NCBI GenBank assembly: GCA_000196815.1 | Contig: FP929003.1 | Location: 1,573,501 to 1,637,500 of the forward strand | Direction: 5' to 3' | Source of the DNA: Nitrospira defluvii | GTDB lineage: Bacteria; Nitrospirota; Nitrospiria; Nitrospirales; Nitrospiraceae | Length of the DNA: 64,000 nt | The notes under the pieces: model-generated | The model's input: the letters and a program-made list of their open reading frames with translations, nothing else | The model's database searches: none | Told to the model about the DNA's origin: nothing | Program-made: the position numbers and the translations under genes | In this document: one piece after another, positions 44,913 through 52,824 of the stretch | How the letters are laid out: each line of letters starts with the position of its first letter | Position numbering within the stretch: the first letter of the stretch is position 1

Positions 44913-47086
44913 CCGTACGGACCACGACCAGCCCCACGGTGTCGGGCTCCACCTTCCGCTCGACGGCCCCGGTGATCACGTTTGGTCAATGGCACCATGT
45001 CGCGGCCGCGGTGGATACCGTGGCCGGCACGGCGCAGCTCTGGGTCAATGGCCAGCCGCTGACCCTGACGACGGTCTTTGGGCCCGTCACCCTGAGTGGC
45101 ACGCTGTCCAACGTGAACCAGCAGTACCTCGGACGGAGGCAGGACCCGAACACCGCGGGCGGCGGCGGGCATTTTAAGGGCGAGATCGACGAAGTGCGGC
45201 TCTATGGCCGAACGCTCACGCTGGCGGAGGTACAGAGCCGGGCACAGAACCAGCCGGTCGCCGCCTATGCGTACGACGCGCTCTCGCGCCGCACGAGTGT
45301 GACCCTGTCCAACGGGACGCAGAGCACCTACAGCTATGATCCCGCGTCTCAAGTCACCACCATCTTGCATCAACTCACGGCCACCAGTACGCCCATCAAT
45401 CAGGCCGAGTATGTCTACAACCCCGTCGGCAATCGGACCGCACTCACCGACCGACGTGGCGCGCAGACCTTCGGCTACGATCAGCTGGATCGGCTGACCA
45501 GCGCGAGCCATCCGCTGCTGCTCGATCCACAAGCCTTTGCCTACGATGCGGTCGGCAATCGAACCACGAATGGCAGTGTGACGAATGCCGGCAATCAACT
45601 CACGGCCGACAGCAACTTTGCCTACCAGTATGACGAGAATGGCAATCTGACGCGCAAGACGCTGCTGGCGACGGGCAATTACACGCAGTACAGCTACGAT
45701 GCGGAAAACCGGCTGGTGAAAGTCGATGAATTCGCCGCGGGGAATCCCAGCGCCATCACGATATCAACCTATCGCTACGATGGCCTGGGCAGACGGATCG
45801 AAAAGGTGGCCAATGGCCAGACCACCCGCTACGTCTACGATGGGGAAGATATCCTGCTGGAGTACAACGGCAGCAACGTGCTCCAGGCCACCTATACCCA
45901 CGGCCCCGGCATCGATGAGCCGGTGAGTCGGACGCCAATGGTGCCAGGTCTCGGCAGCGGGCAAGTTGTGGTGCTCGCCTCCACGCCGGATGGCCTGCGC
46001 GGGCCGGTAGTGGATGATGGGATCAAGGTGAACGGCCAGCTGTCGGTGGGCTTTGTGTTTGTCTCGGGGATGCCGGCACCGGCGATCGGCCAACCGATCG
46101 ACTCGACGGGGCTCGAACAGCCGGTGGCGCCGATCGACGTCACGGCCGCCGTGGCCACCGGGACGCTGGCGGTGGATCTGATCGATACGGGCGGCATCGG
46201 CGGGAACGCCCCGCTCTATCTCGTGACGCGGGACCAATCCACGAACCAGGTGCTCGAGAGCCGGCTCCTCTTTCCCGCCCGCGCGACCTTTGCCTCGACG
46301 ACCCCGCTCGGTACGCCGCTGGTGGTGGCCTCGACCACCGTCCCCACGACCACGCCGGTGGCTAACGGCACGCTGTTCTACCACCAAGATGGGTTGGGAT
46401 CGGTGACGGAGTTGACCGACAGCTCTGGCAGCGTGACGAAGGCCTACGCCTATGATGCGTATGGGAATATCCTCGAATCACCCGGCACGGTAAATCAGCC
46501 GTATACGTATACGGGGCGGGAACTCGATCAAGAGACGGGGCTCTATTATTACCGGGCGCGGTATTACGATCCCGCTACAGGGCGGTTCTTGCGGAAGGAT
46601 CCATGGAGATTTGTCAACGGCACGAATCTCTATGTGTACACTAGGAACAACCCAACGAATTTTGCTGATCCACTCGGACTGTGGCGGAACCCGTCAGACA
46701 TTTACGACGAGGCCATGAGGAGGGCGAAGAATAGTCCGTTCCCCGGTCCACATAATGGGCTGCAAGATGCTTATCGTCACTGCTTGGGGAGTTGTATGCT
46801 CACCCGAGAGAACTCCGAGTTTGAGGCTCGCATACTTGGTTGGATAAATGAAAAGCGCGGCGACTGGGCGCACAACCAGGAAGAAGGGGAGCGCGACATG
46901 GATGACGCCAACAATAAATGTGGAAGAGGGTTTGGAAAAACGGCGAATTCAACTGAAGATTGCGAACAATCCTGCGGCAACGCCGCGAGGAATGGCACGC
47001 TCCAGACGTATCAACAAGGATCAACGCCAGGTTATTGGGACTCCCTCTCGTCGTGGGTCCAGTCGTTGCCGTCGTGGTTGCCCTAG
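44594..47086 (+). CDS. RHS protein, C-terminal piece with LamG-like insert and toxin tip
   Basis: An 830-codon frame opening at a TTG without a clear ribosome site. Residues about 5-215 form a LamG/concanavalin-A-like domain ('FDGVDDYVLIPDSAVLD', 'WHHVAAAVDTVAGTAQLWVNG' region, 'GEIDEVRLYGRTLT'). YD repeats follow (about 225-420), then a beta-rich linker, the RHS core signature 'LYYYRARYYDPATGRFLRKDP' (region) and the 'DPLGLW' boundary. The last ~134 residues are the variable tip, with 'GLQDAYRHCLGSCMLTREN' and 'ERDMDDANNKCGRG', resembling the DUF6973-type domain; activity is unknown. Probably the 3' half of the frameshifted gene. A lipoprotein gene starts 1 nt after the stop. Confidence 0.78.
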   Translation: MPTLLAAWLGDGSAIDPVGGQHGPLQLGTAFDRGVRHQAFAFDGVDDYVLIPDSAVLDSLSTTATVDAWIKPEVPVGAEGWIFSRRDPFVSEGFSVALLQDGTLQLTVRTTTSPTVSGSTFRSTAPVITFGQWHHVAAAVDTVAGTAQLWVNGQPLTLTTVFGPVTLSGTLSNVNQQYLGRRQDPNTAGGGGHFKGEIDEVRLYGRTLTLAEVQSRAQNQPVAAYAYDALSRRTSVTLSNGTQSTYSYDPASQVTTILHQLTATSTPINQAEYVYNPVGNRTALTDRRGAQTFGYDQLDRLTSASHPLLLDPQAFAYDAVGNRTTNGSVTNAGNQLTADSNFAYQYDENGNLTRKTLLATGNYTQYSYDAENRLVKVDEFAAGNPSAITISTYRYDGLGRRIEKVANGQTTRYVYDGEDILLEYNGSNVLQATYTHGPGIDEPVSRTPMVPGLGSGQVVVLASTPDGLRGPVVDDGIKVNGQLSVGFVFVSGMPAPAIGQPIDSTGLEQPVAPIDVTAAVATGTLAVDLIDTGGIGGNAPLYLVTRDQSTNQVLESRLLFPARATFASTTPLGTPLVVASTTVPTTTPVANGTLFYHQDGLGSVTELTDSSGSVTKAYAYDAYGNILESPGTVNQPYTYTGRELDQETGLYYYRARYYDPATGRFLRKDPWRFVNGTNLYVYTRNNPTNFADPLGLWRNPSDIYDEAMRRAKNSPFPGPHNGLQDAYRHCLGSCMLTRENSEFEARILGWINEKRGDWAHNQEEGERDMDDANNKCGRGFGKTANSTEDCEQSCGNAARNGTLQTYQQGSTPGYWDSLSSWVQSLPSWLP

Positions 47087-47087
47087 T

Positions 47088-47657
47088 ATGTGGACATTGG
47101 CTCACATACGAATGGTTATTGGCTGCTCCCTCTTTGCGATGATGATCGCCGCCTGCGATCAAGATGTACTTTACGCCACCTCATTTACCGAGGTCGCCAC
47201 CGAGCGGACGAAATTGATCGATGAAATTGAAAGCTACCAAAGCACGGAGGAGGCAAGACGACGATTTCAGAAGTGGGCAGTGATCGAAAGTAGCAATCTC
47301 GCTCCTGGAGACAAGCGGCCCCCGTTTAGCATCCACGTGGTTGCCATCGACAACTACATGCATCTTGGTCACTCTGGAGCGCTACACCTAAAATTCTTCA
47401 ATAATCGGCTGGCTGAGGTGAGGTTCTATCCGAGCAGTTTCGAGCAGTATGTGGAGCGATTAAAGGAAGCCGATAAACTCGCCTTCAAGGTCACAGAGAC
47501 CAGTGCAGGCTTACCCGAGGCATTCATATCGCCGCATACCCATGTCTGGATCTATAACCAGCCACATCTCGATTCAAGCGGGAAAGAGAAGTATGTGGGA
47601 TGGAGAGACGTACGACTAGAAAAGGAAGAAACGCTTTGGATCAAACGCTATTCGTAG
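47088..47657 (+). CDS. Putative lipoprotein, likely RHS immunity protein
   Basis: Predicted 189-residue protein starting 1 nt after the RHS stop. A short basic N-terminus, hydrophobic stretch and lipobox MIAAC (cysteine at 23) predict a lipoprotein. The mature part contains 'LIDEIESYQSTEEARRRFQKW' (region), a pattern seen in other small toxin-linked lipoproteins, and a beta-rich C-terminus. Position directly behind a toxin tip argues for immunity. A periplasmic immunity protein would imply a periplasm-acting toxin. Not recognised by name. Confidence 0.68.
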   Translation: MWTLAHIRMVIGCSLFAMMIAACDQDVLYATSFTEVATERTKLIDEIESYQSTEEARRRFQKWAVIESSNLAPGDKRPPFSIHVVAIDNYMHLGHSGALHLKFFNNRLAEVRFYPSSFEQYVERLKEADKLAFKVTETSAGLPEAFISPHTHVWIYNQPHLDSSGKEKYVGWRDVRLEKEETLWIKRYS

Positions 47658-47793
47658 TCTGCCCGCCAATTGTGAGTGTGCCTGCTGTAGTACCGTCTCC
47701 AGCATCTCGCTGACGAACTTCTGCTTGGCCTTGTGCAAGCGGTTCAGGCGTTCGAGTTGCCGCTGCAACTTAGGCGTCGATTGCCGACTTCAT
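47655..47793 (-). pseudogene. Fragment of a small coiled-coil gene
   Basis: On the minus strand an ATG reads MKSAIDA then stops; shifting frame at that stop gives 'KLQRQLERLNRLHKAKQKFV' and 'SEMLETVLQQAHSQLAG'. This is a small helical protein broken by a one-base frameshift. It is similar in style to the intact coiled-coil gene at 49687, though not obviously homologous. Its 3' end runs into the lipoprotein gene. Low confidence. Confidence 0.4.
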
Positions 47794-47837
47794 CCGTGTG
47801 CTTGTAAACGTCTCCAGGGCTGCTAAAATCTCCTCCT

Positions 47838-48731
47838 ATGTCCTTGCTCCTTGCCGGGTGTCTGCCACGGAACGCCTCTCAGGATTCGGCCTTAACCTAC
47901 GACGAACTGGCGCAGGGGTTCTCCTATGATCCCGCTTCACAAGTGACCCAGATCCTCCATCAGCTGACGGCGACGAGTACGCCGATCAATAAGGCGGAGT
48001 ATCTGTACAACGGCGTGGGCAACAGAACGTCGTTGACGGATCGGAGAGGGCCGCAGACGTTTGGGTATGACGCTCTCGACAGACTGACCAGCACGAGCCA
48101 CCCCTTGCTGCTCGATCCGCAGGCTTTTGCCTACGATACGGTGGGGAACCGCACGACAGGCGGGAACGTGACCAACGCGGGCAATCAACTCACCGCCGAT
48201 GCCACGCACAGCTATCAATATGACGACAATGGAAACCTCACCAGAAAAACTCTGTTAGCGACGGGCAACTACACCCAATACACGTACGATGCCGAGAATC
48301 GGCTGGTGAAGGTCGAAGAATTTGCCACCGGTAATCCTGCTGCTATTACGATATCAACCTATCGCTACGATGGGCTGGGGCGCCGGATTGAAAAAGTGGC
48401 CAATGGCCAGACCACCCGCTATATCTATGATGGGGAAGATATCTTGTTGGAGTACAACGGCAGCAACGTGCTCCAAGCCACCTATACCCACGGCCCCGGC
48501 ATCGATGAGCCGGTGAGTCGGACGCCAATGGTGCCGGGCCTCGGCAGCGGGCAGGTTGTGTTGCTGGCCTCCACGCCGGATGGTCTGCGCGGGCCGGTGG
48601 TGGATGATGGGATTACGGTGAACGGCCAGCTGTCGGTGGGCTTCGTGTTTGTCTCGGGGATACCGGCACCGGCGATCGGCCAGTGTCCCGTCCACTTGGT
48701 CATCGTCGTATGTGGTTCCATTCGCCGTTGA
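47838..48731 (+). pseudogene. Second partial RHS copy
   Basis: A 297-codon frame. After a short 'MSLLLAGCLPRNASQ' leader, it matches the 45335-46090 part of the main RHS gene: YD repeats plus the linker up to 'PAPAIGQ'. It then stops matching at about 48683 and ends in unrelated sequence. It lacks the RHS core and any toxin tip. The first ~430 nt are about 80% like the main copy; the last ~330 nt are nearly identical, a mosaic pattern. The lipobox-like leader is too short for a normal signal peptide. Confidence 0.75.
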
Positions 48732-48974
48732 CTTCGGCCCGTTCGAGCTGATTCCTGAACCTGAAAGACTTATTCAGATTGATGTTTTCTCGGGCCGTCT
48801 TCTTGGTTGTCCCGTTGCATGGTTTGTCTTGTTCGGTTCAACACTCACCCCTCTGCACGGCACATTGGGGCAGAGACCAATGAACATGTGCATTCCCCTC
48901 AGAGGCGTTCAATTGTGGATTTGTTCTCATGAAGGCTCTTGTGCGTGCATTTAAGGCGTAGCCTATGCCTAGGA
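48732..48974. other. Non-coding stretch between RHS fragment and higBA
   Basis: No gene recognised. Composition is less GC-rich than average. It ends at the higBA promoter. Confidence 0.35.
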
Positions 48975-49001
48975 TTGACAGCTGAAACGTCACGCTATAC
49001 A
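48975..49001 (+). promoter_or_regulatory. Promoter of higBA
   Basis: Consensus -35 TTGACA (48975-48980) and -10 TATACA (48996-49001), with a short 15-nt spacer. The higB ATG lies 11 nt after the -10, with no ribosome site, so the transcript is probably leaderless. Confidence 0.5.
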
Positions 49002-49011
49002 GTCTCGTTTC

Positions 49012-49290
49012 ATGATCAAGACGTTTCGGCACAAGGGACTGCAAGCCTTCTTTGAAACCGGCAGCAAGGCAGGCATCCAGCCGCATCATGCGGCTCGACT
49101 CAAACGGCAACTCGCCCGGTTGGATTTGGCCACAACGGCGGCGGATATGAATGTGCCAGGATGGGGGCTGCATGTATTGGCCGGCAATTTGGCTGGCCGC
49201 TATGCGGTCTCTGTGAACGGGAATTGGCGGCTGACGTTCGGGTTCGATGGCGGGGATGCAGTACTCATTGATTACCACGATTATCACTAG
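49012..49290 (+). CDS. higB: HigB-type mRNA interferase toxin
   Basis: Predicted 92-residue RelE/ParE-superfamily protein. 'FRHKGLQAFFETGSKAGIQP' (start of the family), 'LARLDLATTAADMNVPGWGLH' (region), and 'YAVSVNGNWRLTFGFDGGDA' (region) closing with 'LIDYHDYH' are typical of host-inhibition HigB toxins that cut mRNA at the ribosome. The toxin gene precedes the antitoxin, as usual for higBA. Full length. Confidence 0.9.
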   Translation: MIKTFRHKGLQAFFETGSKAGIQPHHAARLKRQLARLDLATTAADMNVPGWGLHVLAGNLAGRYAVSVNGNWRLTFGFDGGDAVLIDYHDYH

Positions 49291-49302
49291 GAGAAAGACA
49301 TC

Positions 49303-49608
49303 ATGAGCCGAATGCACAATCCACCGCACCCCGGGGAGACCCTGCGAGAGGATATTTTGCCTGCCTTAGGCTTAAACGTGACGCAGGCCGCGAAGCAACT
49401 GGGGGTGACCCGAGCCGCACTATCACGCGTATTGAATGGCCGTGCAGCGATCTCTCCGGAAATGGCGTTGCGATTAGAGGGCTGGCTTGGAGTACAGCAC
49501 GGAGGGCGTGCCGATGTGTGGGTGGCGCAGCAGGCCGCGTACGACCTGTGGCTAGCCCGCAAGGCTGGTGCGCCAAGAGTGCGGCGTGCTGTCTTGGTCG
49601 AAGCATAA
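49303..49608 (+). CDS. higA: HigA-type antitoxin
   Basis: Predicted 101-residue XRE-type HTH protein. 'MHNPPHPGETLREDILPALGL' (region) is the family start; the HTH runs through 'TQAAKQLGVTRAALSRVLNGRA', and 'ISPEMALRLEGWLG' follows. It should neutralise HigB and repress the promoter upstream of higB. It starts 12 nt after higB with an AGGAG site. Confidence 0.92.
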   Translation: MSRMHNPPHPGETLREDILPALGLNVTQAAKQLGVTRAALSRVLNGRAAISPEMALRLEGWLGVQHGGRADVWVAQQAAYDLWLARKAGAPRVRRAVLVEA

Positions 49609-49642
49609 TCCCGATCTGCTATGGAAGCTGCATATCAGGAAG

Positions 49643-49755
49643 ATGGTGGCAGGAACCGCTTCAGGCCCGTCTGATCTGGAAGCGCGCTAGCGCGGTGATG
49701 TGGGCAGGCGGCGGGAGCGTTGCGCGTGGAGGGCAAATTCCAGCGCGGCTTCGAG
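49643..49755. repeat. Right copy of the ~110-bp direct repeat
   Basis: Matches 42957-43069. Most of it is the 3' end of the minus-strand coiled-coil gene (stop at 49687) and the sequence just beyond it, including a degraded TGGTG-CAGG motif. The intact gene here makes this the likely parental copy. Confidence 0.8.
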
Positions 49756-49893
49756 TCGAATGACGCGGGCGTTCAGATCTTCAATGTGGGACTGCTGCTT
49801 GGCCACCGTGGTGTTGAGTTGTTCCACTTTATCGTTCAGCTTGATGGTGTTGGCGAAGGCATCCCACACACGCTCGGTGAGTCCCATCGTCAC
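49687..49893 (-). CDS. Small coiled-coil protein, second gene of a two-gene cassette
   Basis: Predicted 68-residue protein. A short N-terminal helix ('LTERVWDAFANTIKLNDKV') is followed by a heptad-like coiled coil ('QLNTTVAKQQSHIEDLNARV') and an Arg-rich tail 'RSRRLPTSPR'. The GTG start overlaps the upstream gene's stop (GTGA). Role unknown; the pairing with a ribbon-helix-helix-like protein suggests a toxin-antitoxin or DNA-partition-like cassette. A severed 3' end of the same gene lies at 42957-43069. Confidence 0.68.
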   Translation of the reverse strand: MTMGLTERVWDAFANTIKLNDKVEQLNTTVAKQQSHIEDLNARVIRLEAALEFALHAQRSRRLPTSPR

Positions 49894-50171
49894 CCTTTCT
49901 TGCGGGTCTTGGAGAGCGCCTGCATGCGCGCTTCCGACTCCGCCACGAGGGCGAGGGTTTTGTCTATTGCGCGAATGGTTTTCTTCGTCTCCCGGATGAC
50001 TTGCTTGGCCATGTGATCCAAGAGTGTCGGATCATCAGCCGGAACGTACCGCTCGCCGCCCTCTCGAAGCAGTTGTGCCATAGTGAGGTTGGCGGCTTTC
50101 GCCTTTTGTGTCAGCCGGCGTTTCTGGCTGGGGCTCATGAGGATGGGGACTTGGACCATGGTGGATGCCAT
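49890..50171 (-). CDS. Ribbon-helix-helix-like DNA-binding protein
   Basis: Predicted 93-residue protein. 'VQVPILMSPSQKRRLTQKAKAANLTMAQLLREGGERYV' (residues about 6-43) has the strand-helix-helix pattern of RHH repressors; the remainder is a charged helix. A GAGGGAGG site precedes the ATG, and an AT-rich palindrome lies 22-38 nt upstream. It is translationally coupled to the coiled-coil gene. Autoregulation through the palindrome is likely. Confidence 0.72.
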   Translation of the reverse strand: MASTMVQVPILMSPSQKRRLTQKAKAANLTMAQLLREGGERYVPADDPTLLDHMAKQVIRETKKTIRAIDKTLALVAESEARMQALSKTRKKG

Positions 50172-50192
50172 TGCGGGCCTCCCTCGGCTTGG

Positions 50193-50209
50193 ATATATAG
50201 GCTATATAT
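50193..50209. promoter_or_regulatory. AT-rich palindrome, likely operator of the RHH cassette
   Basis: ATATATA-GGC-TATATAT, two perfect 7-nt arms in an otherwise GC-rich region, 22 nt upstream of the RHH gene start on the minus strand. It also provides -10-like sequences. Best read as promoter plus autorepressor site. The rest of 50210-50445 shows no gene. Confidence 0.6.
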
Positions 50210-50445
50210 ATCATAGGATTGGATTTGCTGTCGATGCGCCTGGAAAAAGAGGCGAGGTGGTTGGTGTCTTTTTCTCGCCGGTTTCTTTGCTGCATGCCTT
50301 ACTGGCCTCACCTTGCTCAATGGCTCCTGAATGACGTATACGTACGGCTCGTGGTTCGGGATCTACCGCGTGCATGGAGAAATCGGACGGTTGATGCTCG
50401 CGTGCTTGGCTATCGGTTGAACGGTGAATAGGAAAGGGTCCTATT

Positions 50446-50907
50446 ATGTCGATTGACGAGAAACTGACCAGCCTCGGTCTCACCCTCCCGGCTCCGCCGA
50501 AACCGGTCGCGAGTTATGTGCCCGCAGTCCTTGCCGGAGACCTGCTCTATCTCAGCGGTATCTTGCCGTTTCGAGACGGCCAGGTCGTCGTCACCGGGAA
50601 ACTCGGCCAGGATGTCACGGTCGAGCGCGGGGCCGAAGCGGCGAGGCTGGCACTGCTGAACGCACTGGCGGTCGTGAAGCAGGAGCTCGGGTCATTGGAT
50701 CGTGTGCAGCGGATCGTGCGTGTCGTAGGGCATGTGGCATCAGCCTCGGGGTTTGTGCAGCAGCCGGCTGTTATCAACGGCGCGTCCGATCTGTTGGTGC
50801 AGCTGTTCGGCGAGGCCGGACGCCATGCTCGCGTGGCGCTGGGTGCGGCTGAGTTGCCCTTGCACGCCGCCATCGAACTCGAATTACTGGTCCAGGTTCG
50901 ACCATAA
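50446..50907 (+). CDS. RidA/YjgF-family protein
   Basis: Predicted 153-residue Rid-family protein of the YjgH/YoaB-like type. 'LYLSGILPFRDGQVVVTGKLG' (region), 'AARLALLNALAVVKQELGSLDRV' (region), 'FVQQPAVINGASDLLVQLFGE' (region) and 'HARVALGAAELPLHAAIELE' carry the family's conserved Arg and Glu. Rid proteins hydrolyse reactive enamines/imines. The ATG has a poor site. It is outside the RHS island. Confidence 0.88.
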   Translation: MSIDEKLTSLGLTLPAPPKPVASYVPAVLAGDLLYLSGILPFRDGQVVVTGKLGQDVTVERGAEAARLALLNALAVVKQELGSLDRVQRIVRVVGHVASASGFVQQPAVINGASDLLVQLFGEAGRHARVALGAAELPLHAAIELELLVQVRP

Positions 50908-50951
50908 AACACTTTCGTGCGTCTCGTCCCTTCCTGTCGCGCCCGCTTGCC

Positions 50952-50981
50952 TTGACATCAAAAAAATCCGCTTGTTATAGT
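50952..50981 (+). promoter_or_regulatory. Sigma70 promoter for the TIG-domain gene
   Basis: TTGACA (50952-50957), 18-nt spacer, TATAGT (50976-50981). The strongest sigma70-type match that I see in the window; the ATG follows 170 nt later, leaving a long leader. Confidence 0.65.
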
Positions 50982-51150
50982 CCGTGAGCCCCTTCGTTCA
51001 TTGCCGTACCCCCCATCCGGCCTCGCTGCCTCAGTTGCGTGGGGTTTCCGTGCCACGTGCGGGGCGTTCGTCTGATGTGTCATCATTTCAGCCTCGTCCG
51101 AGCCTGCTGGCCAGGCCTGCGTCGAGGCTTTCGGTAGGGAGTGTCATCCC

Positions 51151-52824
51151 ATGCAATACATCGCTCGTATCGTGCTCGGTGTCGCTCTGTTCGCAGGCCC
51201 GGTCGTGTCCGGCGAAGTCCGGGCAGAGGGGCCGGTTCTTCATCCCAACGCTGCCGTGCCGGGATCGACCCTTTCGATCACCGGGAAGGGGTTCGGCCCC
51301 TATAAATCGACGAAGTTTAATCAGGTCACCTTCCAGGGCGTGCCGGCCTTGATCCAACGCTGGGAAGCCGATCTCATTGAAGTGCGCGTGCCCTCGCAGG
51401 CGGCCAACGGGCCGGTCGATGTGATCATCGGGAAGAAGCACGTGAAGGCGGGATCGTTTACGCGATTGCAGCCGGCCATTCACTCCTTGTCGCCGGCTGA
51501 GGCCGAACCGGGGACGATTCTGGAGATTACGGGCGAACATTTCGGCAACACGGCCGGACCGCGTGATCCAAACACCATTTTCGGCGTCAACAGCGTGGCC
51601 GTGGGCGACGTGACCGTTCGCGTGCGCAAATGGCGTGACGATAAGATCGAAGTGGAGTTGCCGGGCAACGTGCAGTCGGGTGATGTTGTGGTACGTATGG
51701 CTTCGTCCGATCCGTTGCCGGACGGATCGTGTTGCGCGCCGGTCAAGCAAGTCGTGAGCAATTCGATGGCGGTGAAGGTGCTCGCGTCGGTGCGGGTCGA
51801 TCCCACGAGTGGACCGGTCGGGACAAAGGTGGTGTTGTTCGGCAAGGGATTCGGGGCGACGAGAAACCCCGAGGACGGCGTGCTGTTCGGGGGGCATCTG
51901 GCGACGGTGTCGCAGTGGACGGATACGACCGTTGTGGTCCACGTGCCGCTCGATGCCCAAACCGGCCCTGTCGTGATGAAGCGCAATGGGCAGGAACGTG
52001 CCATCGGGACGTACACGGTTCAGACACCCCAGGCGACCGGACTTACCCCGACTGAGGCTCCCATCGGGACCTTGCTGAAAATCACGGGAGAGAATTTTGG
52101 GTTCTATTCCGAAGCCGGCTCCACGCCGTTTAACTATATCGACTTTTCCTTGAGCGAGAATACCGTCGAAATCGGCGGTGTGCAGGCGATCGTGTATCGT
52201 TGGGGCCACGACCGTATTGATGTCTGGGTGCCCTTCAGCGCGAAAAGTGGTCCGGTGGTGGTCAAACGCGCTGCCAATGCTCCCAAGCCGGACGGCACGT
52301 GCTGCGCCGATAAGAAGGTGCTTGAAACGCAGGTCGGCAATTTTACGCTCGTCACGCCGAAGATCGATTCCTACAGTCCGAACACCGGGGGATTGGATGA
52401 GGTGGTGACCATCAAGGGGAGTGGGTTCGGGAAGTTTCTCAAGACGGCCGAACCCAGCAAGGTCATTACGGACAGTGTCTATGCCAGGGTTGCTCCCGAG
52501 TTGGGAGAGAACGTCTCGCGTACCGAAGTGTTGTTCAACGGGGTCGGCGCGATCGTGCAGTCGTGGACGGACACGGAAATCAAAGTCAAGATTCCTCATC
52601 GTCACTCCTATGGCGTGGGCAAGCTCGGTGAGTTTAATCCGGATCTGACGTCGGGGCCGCTCGTGGTCCGCCGGGGGTCGTGGGATCTCCTGCCGGACGG
52701 ATCCTGCTGTACGCCGAAGAAGTGGGTCACGCTCGAAGCCGGTACGTTTACCATCCAACCCACGGGATTGCCGGATGCCAGTTACTGGCGGAATCCTAAT
52801 CCGGATAATAGCCACTTTCATTGA
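51151..52824 (+). CDS. Secreted multi-IPT/TIG-domain protein
   Basis: Predicted 557-residue protein with a signal peptide (cleavage near 'SGEVRAEG'). About five IPT/TIG beta-sandwich domains follow, each with 'GTLLKITGENFG' or 'GTKVVLFGKGFG' type openings. Three of them end with a 'PDGSCC', 'PDGTCC' or 'PDGSCC' loop holding paired cysteines. Such domains serve in adhesion or scaffolding. A strong promoter precedes it, and the Ycf48-like gene starts in its stop codon. Confidence 0.83.
   Translation: MQYIARIVLGVALFAGPVVSGEVRAEGPVLHPNAAVPGSTLSITGKGFGPYKSTKFNQVTFQGVPALIQRWEADLIEVRVPSQAANGPVDVIIGKKHVKAGSFTRLQPAIHSLSPAEAEPGTILEITGEHFGNTAGPRDPNTIFGVNSVAVGDVTVRVRKWRDDKIEVELPGNVQSGDVVVRMASSDPLPDGSCCAPVKQVVSNSMAVKVLASVRVDPTSGPVGTKVVLFGKGFGATRNPEDGVLFGGHLATVSQWTDTTVVVHVPLDAQTGPVVMKRNGQERAIGTYTVQTPQATGLTPTEAPIGTLLKITGENFGFYSEAGSTPFNYIDFSLSENTVEIGGVQAIVYRWGHDRIDVWVPFSAKSGPVVVKRAANAPKPDGTCCADKKVLETQVGNFTLVTPKIDSYSPNTGGLDEVVTIKGSGFGKFLKTAEPSKVITDSVYARVAPELGENVSRTEVLFNGVGAIVQSWTDTEIKVKIPHRHSYGVGKLGEFNPDLTSGPLVVRRGSWDLLPDGSCCTPKKWVTLEAGTFTIQPTGLPDASYWRNPNPDNSHFH

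Noticed and set aside
43100-46600. Repetitive DNA that might be taken for a CRISPR array
   Set aside because: The repeats are degenerate coding YD repeats without constant repeats or unique spacers, and no cas genes are present.
50219-50431. 70-codon plus-strand open frame before the RidA gene
   Set aside because: No ribosome site, Trp/Arg/Leu-rich composition and overlap with the operator region of the RHH cassette.
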